From Pogonophryne albipinna (lineage: Eukaryota; Chordata; Actinopteri; Perciformes; Artedidraconidae): DNA of 64,000 nt. The notes below the pieces were generated by a model. That model was not told where the DNA came from and made no database searches. It worked only from the letters and a program-made list of their open reading frames with translations. The position numbers and the translations under genes are program-made. Positions 55,689 through 64,000 of this stretch are shown one piece after another; position 1 is the stretch's first letter, and each line of letters opens with the position of its first letter. The stretch spans positions 1,207,158 to 1,271,157 of the forward strand of contig JAPTMU010000024.1 in NCBI GenBank assembly GCA_028583405.1, written 5' to 3'.

Positions 55689-55945
55689 ACGTATTGGAGC
55701 CTGGAATGTGCGGACCCTCACGGACAACCAAGCCAGCGATCGACCTGAAAGGCGAACTGCCATCATCTCCAGAGAGCTATGGAAGTTCCAGATCGACATT
55801 GCAGCGCTCTCCGAGACCCGACTGGCTGATGAAGGGCAGCTGAAGGAGGAAAAAGGCGGATATACTTTCTTTTGGAAAGCCTGCAAATGAGCCACGAATC
55901 CATGGTGTGGGTTTTGCTATTAAGAACTGCCTCATCAACCACCTC
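55689..55945 (+). pseudogene. Non-LTR retrotransposon endonuclease, first part
   Basis: Begins directly after the GATTT tail. It reads RIGAWNVRTLTDN, ERRTAIISRELWKF, QIDIAALSETRLADEG (catalytic-type N and E of an APE-like endonuclease), then GGYTFFWK. A small deletion near 55878 shifts the frame to KPANEPRIHGVGFAIKNCLI. The 5' part of the element is absent. The ORF is split at 55945 by the BEL/Pao insertion and resumes at 63032. Confidence 0.8.
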
Positions 55946-56423
55946 TGTAATGGCATCCAAGGTTTCCTCTTGCCACTATAGAGCGGGGTTGACGACACGC
56001 AATCCAAAATAATAAGCAGCCGAAGGTTTTCAGTCAAAAAAATGTAATTTATTAACAAAAAAGTATTGACTTAAATAGTCTCAAAATAACAAATCTTTAA
56101 ACAGTATTTCGGCGATATGCTTTCCTATATAAGCTAAACTATACTTTGTTGGCGGTCCAATTTACAACACCAATCTCTGTCTGCAATTTGCGGTCGAAAA
56201 ACTGTTCCGCTCCCCGTCTCATCAGGTCTCCGAGCACCCCGGCTGTCCTCAATTACCTCACTTAAATACCCACCGGAAGGTACAAGGAAACCGATAATAT
56301 TTACGATATAAAATTAACAATCATTTCATCAAAAACATATTCACCATGGCAATATAAATCATTTTCCATCATTAAATCATTTATCAAATTATGAATCTAA
56401 ATAATAACTTTGTGGCTCTAACA
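55946..56423 (-). repeat. 3' LTR of BEL/Pao element
   Basis: 478 bp, starting TGTTAGAGCC and ending CCATTACA on the minus strand. It differs from the other LTR by two substitutions and one single-base indel by direct reading. AATAAA is at 56048-56053 (minus strand). Confidence 0.95.
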
Positions 56424-56650
56424 TACCGGCCCCTAATTGTGGACGCAGTAGCAAAACAATTAATACATTATAATAGAGCCAAAAAACATGCAGTTACTCA
56501 AAATGTAACTGTCATCAATATACAATCGTTGTCATAGTCCAATGTTTGTGTTTGGTGTGTTTGCATGAGTTCAAGAGGAAAAGGGGGGGGGGGCATGTGT
56601 GTGTGTGTGATACTGGGTGTCAGAGGTTACTAGCACATGACACCTTGTGT
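56424..56650. other. Region between integrase remnant and 3' LTR
   Basis: No ORF is visible. Minus-strand AATTAGGGGCCGGTA next to the LTR is a weak candidate polypurine tract. A (TG)n follows a G run at 56585-56610. Confidence 0.4.
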
Positions 56651-57115
56651 TCAATCAACTGCTTCCAGAAGCAGACAGAGCTTGTCAATTGGTCGCTGTA
56701 AGGTGCTACCCTTGGTTTTCACCAAGACACTTCGGACAAGCCCTTTGGACCCTAACAGTGTTTTTATCACCCGGCCCAGTTGCCAGGAATTTCTTGGTGC
56801 AGTGTTATCCACGATGACGACGAGATCATTGGGGCGAAGGTTCCGTTTGGGGTTGTGCCATTTGACTGTCCTGATGCTTGTCACCTGCCCTCTGCGACAT
56901 ATGAATCTGCGCAAAGCATTGATGCAGGAGTCAGTGTCCAATGAGCTCGAAACTTCCAGATGTATGGCACGACTCACAAGGCAGGTGAAGATCACTCCCC
57001 AACGTTTTACATTTGCTCTGCCTCGTTTAACCTCCAGGGGTCCAAAGAAGTCGATACCAACATGAGTAAAGGGTGGTAGATCTGGAGACACCCGATCCTC
57101 TGGGAGGTCAGCCAT
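56651..57115 (-). pseudogene. BEL/Pao integrase core remnant with internal deletion
   Basis: 154 codons in a different frame from the upstream gag-pol [16 protein letters not shown] (residues 18-30) gives the first catalytic Asp. After VTSIR (residues 79-82, near 56868) the sequence jumps to [19 protein letters not shown] of the C-terminal region, so the second Asp and the Glu of the DDE triad are gone. The tail is intact to a stop at 56651. The protein is not catalytically competent. Confidence 0.85.
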
Positions 57116-60100
57116 TTCTGCTCTCCAACTGTGGCTAGCATTCTTCGGCAGAAAACACAGGCTCTGATTATCTTTCTGGCTGCCGAGTTAGCACGAGGCA
57201 ACCAGAATCTTTGATTTAGTCTTGAGAGCATGTGGCTTCTCCCCGAGTGTCCAATCTGCTGATGGATGTGGCCGAGGATCAGTTTGGATACAGTAGAGTC
57301 TCTGGGCAGGATAATGGGGTTCTTCAGATCCATTGGCATTGCTGATTTGCTTATTCGTCCTCCCACTCTTAGCATGCCTTCAACTAAGATTGGGTCCAGC
57401 TTCCTGATAGAGCTGCTTGCTCTTACTTGCCTTCCTTTCTCCAAAAGTGCAAGTTCCTGAGAGAAGTGACGTCTTTGCTCAGAGTGAATTATTGACCGTT
57501 CAGCTTCTCTAATGTCCTCCACAGACAGATGTTGTGATCCAAATGTCAACTTTAGCTTGTTCATTTTGTCCTTTAAGGATTTCAAAAGAGTCCAATCTGG
57601 GGCAAGGTCAGCTTTTGCAGATTTCCTTCTTTGATTTAGCAGAAGAAGAATTCCCCTTAATTTAAGTATCCAAGCAACCCCTCTCTGCAGTCTGCTCCAT
57701 GATGAGTAATACTCAAACAGTTTGCTGGTTGGGTTGGTTTCGTGGACACTCAAACTGTTAACTGCTACGTCCTTTCTAACCTCTGGGTCCTCTGATGGAA
57801 TACGGCCCAGGTTCTTAGGTGTTTTTGGCCAATATTCCTTTTCCAGATATTTAGGTCCTGTTATCCACCTTGATGTCTTTAGAAAGTCTTCTACATGCAG
57901 CCCACGGGACGCGTCGTCAGCAGGGTTGTCTATGGAGCTCACATGCCTCCACTGCTTCTCCTGAGACAGGTCCTTGATCACTGAAACTCTGTTTGCCACA
58001 AATGTGTGATATCGTTTAGTCTGGTTGCTGACGTATCCGAGGACAGAGGTGCTATCTGTCCAGAAGGTTGAGTCGTTGAGGTCCACTTTAAGCTCCCTTT
58101 TCAACATCCTGTCCACCCTTACTGCAAGTGTTGCTGCAGTAAGCTCCAATCTGGGAATAGTGATCTGTTTGAGTGGAGTCACTCTGGATTTCCCCAAAAT
58201 AAATGAAACATGGACCCTTCCCATACTGTTTGTAAAGCGAAGATAGCTGGTGGTGCCGTAACCTTTTTCGCTTGCGTCACAGAAGTGATGAAGCTCTGCA
58301 GTCCTGATTGGTCCAAAATTCTCAGGTTTCATACACCTGTCCACTTGAAATCTGCTAAGCTGTTCCAACTCTGTGATCCATTTCTGCCATTGTTTTGAGT
58401 ATTCTTCTGGGATGATTTCATCCCATCCACACTTTATCCTGCATAGCTCTTGGAGGATCTGCCTGGCTTTAAGGATAAATGGGGAGAGGAATCCTAATGG
58501 GTCGTAAATGGAACTGACTGTAGAGAGGATCCCTCTCCTGGTAAGAGCTCTGTTTTTGATATTGACTTTGAATATGAAGGAGTCTTTCTCTGTATCCCAT
58601 TTGATTCCAAGTGCCCTTTCAATTGGCAGGTTTTCCTTGTCAAAGTCCAGATCCTTGAATAGCTTTGCTCTGTGATGCTCAGGTATACTTGCAAGCACTT
58701 CACGGTTGTTACAGACCCATTTGGTCAATGAGAAACCTCCTTTGACGCATGCATCTCTGAGGTCTCTAATAAGCTTAATAGCTTGTTCAACTGTGGCCAC
58801 TGATTTGAGGCAATCATCAACGTAAAAGTTGGAATTGATTGTTTCAGTTACCTCTTCGTCGTACTTGAAGCTGTTGTCTTCTGCCACTTGTCTGAGAGCA
58901 TAGTTAGCAATGCTAGGTGAGGACACAGCGCCAAAGAGGTGGACCTTCATTCTATATGCCTCCAATGAATTTTTAGTGTCTCCATCTGGCCACCACAGAA
59001 ACCTAAGGAAGTCTTTGTGCTCTCTCTGGACTTGCACTTGATAGAACATTGCCTCAATGTCTCCCATGAAAGCAATTCGTTCTTGGCGGAATCTAAGCAG
59101 AACTCCAATGAGAGTGTTCGCCAGGTCTGGACCTTGGAGAAGTTCCTTGTTAAGAGATGTGCCTTTGCATGATGCAGTGCAGTCAAACACAACTCTAAGT
59201 TTGCGCTTTTGTTGATGGTAAACACCGTGGTGAGGTATGTACCATATCTGTCCATCATTCCTGTTAAGCTGTTCTGGTGGCACTCTCTCTGCATAACCCC
59301 TTTTTAACACATCCTCCATGAATGTTTTGTATTCCATGGCATATTCTGCATCCCTCTTAAACCTCTTTAGGAGATTTAGAGTACGTTGTTTTACCATTTC
59401 GTAGTTGTCAGGCATAACCATGTCCTTTTTTCGAAAAGGCAAGGGTAGGTGATAGTGTCCATCCTGGAGTTCTACTGAGCTTGATGCCATCTCCATGAAC
59501 CTTTTGTCTTCACCTGACATTTCCTTCTTCTCTTCATAATCTTTTTCCGAGAAGTCCTGATTGTATTGTGTGATGAGATCATTCAGGTTGGCTACTGATA
59601 TTCTGTTGACCATTGTGACCACAGGTCCGGATTCCACAGCAGTACAAGCGTTGAGTGGTCCATTCACCACCCATCCAAACACTGTCCTGACTGCATATGG
59701 TCCATTTCCTTGACTTCTTATTATGTCCCAAGGTTCCATTGCCTTAGGAACATCAACTCCTATTAGAAGCTCTATGTCAGCATCAATTTCTTTCAGCTGT
59801 ATGTCACTTAGATAAGGCCATCTTTCCAGATCCTTTTGGGTAGGTACATTTTCTTTTGAGACAGGAATCTTACTCTGTGTGTATACCTGAGGTAGGTCAA
59901 TGTAAGTACTGCCATCTAAATGTCCTATCTCCAATCCTTTGAGTTCGTAACTCTTTACAAGTCGTTCCTGACCCATTGTTCGTAGAACGACTGTCGTTTT
60001 TCGTGCTTTGGGATTCAGCTGTCTCATTAGATTCTCTGTGCAGAATGACGCTGAACTGCCGGGATCAAGAAAAGCATAGGTTGAGATAAACTTATCTCCT

Positions 60101-61023
60101 TTGTGAACCTTGACTCGAACAGGCACTATGGCTAGGGCACAATCCCTACCGGCCCCAGTGGCTTCACCAGCCGAGACAAGTGCACTGTTGACCCAAGCTC
60201 CTTTTGTTTCAGTAGGGGGAGGCTTTTGTAGAAGTGGACTGTCAATGTGAAGTATTGTTGGGTGACTCTTTTGACACTTTTGACATGTCAGCCTTTTCCT
60301 ACAGTTCCTGCTCATATGACCCCTCATCAAACATCCAAAACAATAACCCTTTATCTTCAAAAAGTCAACCTTTTCCTTGTGTGGATGATGTTTGAACTGA
60401 TGGCAATCAGTCAGCACGTGCTTGCCTTTACAAAAGTAGCAAAAAGAGGCAGGACTGCCCCCTTGTGGCTGTTTGAAGGTGCCACGCTGCTCTGTGTTTG
60501 ATGGTGCAGCGCTGCTCTCCTGATCACATGCTGCTGCGATGATGGTGGCGACGCTGCTGCCTCTACTTTTAGGTGTTCTGTGGCTCATGGGTTGGCTCCT
60601 AGTGGTCATCCTTGGGCTAGAGATGTGGCGATCCTGTATATCCCCAAACAATGGGTCCAGGAGTATTTTAGCTTGTTTTTCCATAAGCTCCACAAGGTCA
60701 CGAAATCTAGCTCTCCTCTTTGTTCTCTGTAATATATCATAGGCCACTGTCCGCCATTTTTCTCGCAGTTTGTAAGGGAGTTTAGATATTATTGATCTTA
60801 GGTTGGAAGGAATATCTAGTTCATCCATGTACTTTAAATCTTGCATAGCATTGCAGCATCCTCTTAAATACATTGCATATGCCTGAAGCGCTTTGCCATC
60901 ATCCGGTCTAATTGATGTCCAGTTCATTGCCTTTTCCAAATAAGCGCTGGTCACTTTGATCTCGTCCCCAAAGTGCTCCTTTAACAGCTGTTTGGCTTCT
61001 GTGTAACCTTTTTGGGTATCCAT
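57007..61023 (-). pseudogene. BEL/Pao gag-pol ORF (1338 codons)
   Basis: Order by residue: gag-type region 1-130 (KQLLKEHFGD, AYAMYLRGCCNAM); zinc-knuckle cysteines, first near 195-207 and a clear C-x2-C-x4-H-x4-C at 228-241; aspartic protease motif FLDPGSS near 318-324; reverse transcriptase from about 600 with RVVFDCTAS, FMGDIEAMFYQV and the catalytic YVDD at 734-737; RNase H with FCDAS (916), PRLEL (960), WTDS (990) and NPADDASRG; integrase zinc-binding H-H-C-C near 1252-1292. The frame is lost near residue 1302 (about 57117), where the integrase core continues in another frame. The ORF start at 61023 is internal to gag, not the true start. Confidence 0.9.
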
Positions 61024-61406
61024 ATGCAGGCAGCTGCGAACGAGATCTTTGGGCTGGCCGGAAGTGTACTGGTCGAGAAAGTAGAGCCTGTCATGACTGC
61101 TAGCTGTTTTATCCTCAGGTGTTCGAAAGCTCGCATAAATGACTGATATTCAAGTGGATCACCATTGAACACTTTTATCTCCATTGTTGGTAACAAGGTA
61201 AGTTTCTGCTGCATAATGATGAGGTCAGCAATATCTCTCTGTCTCTGTATAACAGTGTCGAGGTTATCATGGGTTTCATTGTGTTGGGTGGAGCAATGCA
61301 TTGTGGGCATTTCGAAAGGTCTAAACTGTGTTGCGGGTTGCTGAGGGCGGCGAAGATTAATGACAGTCCTCTGAAGTGGTGTTTTAGGCACTGCACCCAA
61401 TGGCAT
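60981..61406 (-). pseudogene. BEL/Pao gag fragment upstream of a frameshift
   Basis: Reads LLPTMEIKVFNGDPLEYQSF and MRAFEH, a gag signature in the Pao family. The frame is lost just after, near 61115. The long ORF picks up the downstream frame, so a one-base shift separates this fragment from the rest of gag. Confidence 0.75.
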
Positions 61407-61755
61407 GAACTACATGGCTGAGATTTCAGGCTCCAAAGTGTCTGTGCTTCTTTCTTTGCTTTCCTCCAGATAAGCATTCATTCCATCTTGAATTTGATCC
61501 TCCATTTTTTCCTCCACGTCAATGCTTTGCAGAACCTTTATTTTAGCAGCAGATGCTGCGATTTCTGTGTCCAGTTCCATTTGTTCCAGTTTTTGTTCCA
61601 GTTCAGCTTTTAGTGTTGCTTGTTGTAATAGCAGTGCATGTTTGCCCTTTAACCTTTAAGGCTGCTCTGGCTAGCAGGGCAGCCTTTCAGCAGACGCTCT
61701 TCTACATGCTGCGGAGACTGAAGAGCCTTTTGAGCTCCTTGACTTGTGTGAAACA

Positions 61756-62118
61756 TTAGATGCTGTCATGGGGATGAATCTTTGATTGTGCAATTTTTTC
61801 TCTTTTCCACACATCCACCTCTTTCATACAATATTCAAAATGTGTCATTTTTGGCTCAAACCAGTCCACATGATCCTCCTCTCTCTCTTCCTCTGATAAG
61901 AGCTGTTGTACGGATCCATGAACACTGCACAGGTCATTTATATTTTGTTGAAACATTTCCAAAGCTTCATTCACTTGTTCCACATTCCCATCCTCCACAA
62001 GCAAGGCCTTCATTTCGTTCATTTTCCTTGTGCATGCTCCTAATTTCCCACTGCGGGAGGCTTTGAGTGATTTTAACAATGTTTCTGCGTCAGCAGAAGT
62101 CCTGGGATCGTCCGACAT
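61756..62118 (-). pseudogene. BEL/Pao gag N-terminal fragment
   Basis: 120 codons from ATG at 62118: MSDDPRTSADAETLLKSLKA, a mostly helical, charged region with QNINDLCSVHGSVQQLL, then a stop. The position about 430 bp inside the 5' LTR fits the true gag start. Between 61755 and 61410 the frame is broken at several points. Confidence 0.65.
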
Positions 62119-62549
62119 TATTTATTTATTTGTTTGTTTTTAGGCCGTGCGTAAAAGACGCTCCTTTAATAAGTCTCACGGAGCATGCCTGGCTTCCTTT
62201 GTTGCACAAACAAATTCAATCACGTTCTTTTCACAGACGATCCACAGGTATTTACAATCCTCCTCCAATGTGTGCATCGCCGTTATGATTTCCTTTTAGA
62301 CATTAACACGTCCGACATTCCAATCAATGCGTACACGGATTTATTCCCTTTATTTACTCACGACCGGCCCGGTCTGTCCGCTCCGGTGTGTCCGCCCCGG
62401 TCTGTCCGCTCCGGTCTGTCGGCTCCGGTGTGTCGGCTCCGGTGTGTCCGCTCCGGTCTGTCCGCTCCGGTCTGTCCGCTCCAGTGTGTCCCTCTTTTCC
62501 GGGGATCCAAACGGTGTGTGTCTTTTCCGTACGGAGTTTTTCGACTTGA
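62119..62549 (-). promoter_or_regulatory. BEL/Pao 5' leader with 14-bp tandem repeat
   Basis: Untranslated region between the 5' LTR and gag. About nine 14-bp units of CCGGTCTGTCCGCT type (about 62367-62490). The primer-binding site should start at TCAAGTCG next to the LTR (minus strand); I could not assign the tRNA. Confidence 0.6.
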
Positions 62550-63026
62550 TGTAATGGCATCAAGGTTTCCTCTTGCCACTATAGAGCGGGGTTGACGACA
62601 CGCAATCCAAAATAATAAGCAGCCGAAGGTTTTCAGTCAAAAAAATGTAATTTATTAACAAAAAAGTATTGACTTAAATAGTCTCAAAATAACAAATCTT
62701 TAAACAGTATTTCGGCGATATGCTTTCCTATATAAGCTAAACTATACTTTGTTGGCGGTCCAATTTACAACACCAATCTCTGTCTGCAATTTGCGGTCGA
62801 AAAACTGTTCCGCTCCCCGTCTCATCAGGTCTCCGAGCACCCCGGCTGTCCTCAATTACCTCACTTAAATACCCACCGGAAGGTACAAGGAAACCGATAA
62901 TATTTACGATATAAAATTAACAATCATTTCATCAAAAACATATTCACCATGGCAAGATAAATCATTTTCCATCATTAAATCATTTATCAAATTATGAATC
63001 GAAATAATAACTTTGTGGCTCTAACA
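62550..63026 (-). repeat. 5' LTR of BEL/Pao element
   Basis: 477 bp, same sequence as 55946-56423 apart from three differences. A TATA-like TTATATA lies on the minus strand at 62729-62735, and AATAAA about 75 bp further along at 62651-62656, so promoter, R region and polyadenylation signal can be placed. Confidence 0.95.
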
Positions 63027-64000
63027 ACCTCCATGAACTCCCTGTGGGCATCAACGAGCGCCTAATGACCATACGTCTGATGCTTGCCAGCAGTCAGATG
63101 GCCACCGTTATTAGTGCCTACGCCCCAACGCTTGATGCACAGGATGAAGTAAAGGAGGCCTTCTATGCTGACCTGGACAAAACTCTATCGGAAGTCCCCA
63201 AGGAGGACAAGTTAATCCTGCTTGGAGATTTCAATGCCAGAGTGGGACGAAACCACCACCTATGGAGAGGCACGCTGGGGAGAGAAGGGGTTGGAAACAC
63301 AAACTCCAATGGCATACTACTGCTAACCAAATGCTCAGAGCACAACCTGGTCATCACCAACACACTTTTCCGTCAAAAAACCAAGTTCAAAACATCATGG
63401 ATGCATCCTCACTCCAAACTATGGCATCTCATTGATTACGTCATTGTCCGCTCCAAAGACCGCCGTGATGTCCTTCACACCAGAGCAATGACCAGCGCAG
63501 ACGACTGCTGTACTGACCACCGCCTCATTCGCTCCATCATGTCTATCGGCTTAATGCGGAAAAGAAGGATGCAGAAAAGAGCCGGCCAAAGCTTAACATC
63601 GACCTGTTGGGTGACACCACCTACCAACAACAGCTGCAGGATGCTCTTAGCGCAGCCTTGCCCAAACAGTATCCGGAGGATACTGAAAAACACTGGAGCA
63701 CACTTTCTACTGCCATCATGAACTCCTGCAAAAACATCCTTGGTCAAAAAAAGCAAAGACATCAAGACTGGTATGATGAGAATGACACCGAGATTCAGCA
63801 ACTCATTGACATCAAGCGGCAAACTTTTATCACCTGGCAAAATAACATCCACTGCAAGGTGAAAAGAGCAGCCCATGCCAAAGCGAAGGCAGCCGTCCAA
63901 ACGCAAGTTAGGAAACTGAAGAACCAGTGGTGGACAAAGAAGGCTCTGGAGATCCAGCAGTTTGCCGACTCTGGTGATACAAGAGGATTCTTTGATGCCA
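63027..64000 (+). pseudogene. Non-LTR retrotransposon endonuclease, second part, runs off window
   Basis: After the duplicated ACCTC, the ORF resumes in frame with HELPVGINERLMTIRL, TVISAYAPTLDA, LILLGDFNARVGR (APE-type catalytic D-x-N), TNTLFRQKTKFKTSWMHP, LIDYVIVRSKDRRDV and DDCCTDHRLIRS. A frameshift near 63590 moves the reading to LNIDLLGDTTYQQQLQDAL and on through AKAKAAVQTQVRKLKNQWW to the window end. This is the linker before the reverse transcriptase. Related fish ORFs are often annotated craniofacial development protein 2-like; the clade was not assigned. Confidence 0.82.

Larger units (their letters stand above)
55946..63026 (-). mobile_element. BEL/Pao LTR retrotransposon, 7.1 kb, defective
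   Basis: LTRs at both ends, target duplication ACCTC (55941-55945 and 63027-63031), coding on the minus strand. The layout is 5' LTR, leader with a 14-bp repeat, gag, protease, reverse transcriptase, RNase H, integrase, 3' LTR. The domain order with protease before RT and integrase last fits BEL/Pao. Frameshifts in gag and before the integrase core, plus an integrase deletion, make it non-autonomous as sequenced. It inserted into the non-LTR endonuclease ORF. Confidence 0.92.

Noticed and set aside
61553..62595. Several short + strand ORFs over the BEL/Pao gag and leader
   Set aside because: Antisense to gag coding or within the 14-bp leader repeat; no domain is recognised.

Overview
The window is teleost-fish-like genomic DNA. 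It holds a multi-exon vertebrate gene with GT-AG introns, nested hAT, piggyBac-like, BEL/Pao and non-LTR elements of kinds common in fish, long (TG)n/(CA)n tracts, and very large minisatellites. The species cannot be named from the sequence.

There is one host gene. Nine coding exons on the + strand (17367-49239) encode a BNIP2-family protein with a C-terminal BCH (CRAL-TRIO-like) domain, by recall closest to BNIPL, of about 310 residues. All splice phases agree except at the exon 1/exon 2 join, which is one base short. About 27 kb of the 32-kb gene is intronic tandem repeat: intron 2 is a ~10.9-kb array of 37-bp units, intron 3 holds a 31-bp array and a ~9.2-kb 54-bp array, and intron 4 holds a ~5.1-kb array of 9/11-bp units. 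A ~200-bp (TG)n abuts the exon 7 acceptor.

Positions 1-13000, before a gap of exactly 1000 Ns, repeat about 26818-39258, including a second copy of exon 3. This piece lies on the wrong side of exon 1, carries more one-base indels, and has a 31-bp array about 23 units longer. It is best explained as an alternative haplotype or false duplication placed next to the gene. From 14001 to 17366 there are a 25-bp array, a 57-bp array and microsatellites.

Downstream of the gene (49.5-64 kb) is a stack of nested transposons. A 5'-truncated, decayed hAT transposase carries a 25-bp/75-bp minisatellite at its WLSRGKVL motif. It is interrupted by a second hAT (8-bp target duplication, BED-finger remnant), which is itself interrupted by a third, non-coding hAT-like element whose left end is an array of seven 51-bp units, six of which contain a complete inverted repeat. 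Next comes a retroelement 3' end with a 15-bp minisatellite and a GATTT tail. A non-LTR endonuclease ORF follows, split by a 7.1-kb BEL/Pao retrotransposon (minus strand, LTRs ~99.4% identical, 5-bp target duplication) with a broken gag-pol and an integrase-core deletion.

I found no convincing new biological system. The items most worth a second look are the minisatellite-filled gene, the (TG)n-only splice acceptor, the repeated birth of minisatellites inside transposons, and the duplicated contig. Long ORFs in the arrays are repeat artefacts.
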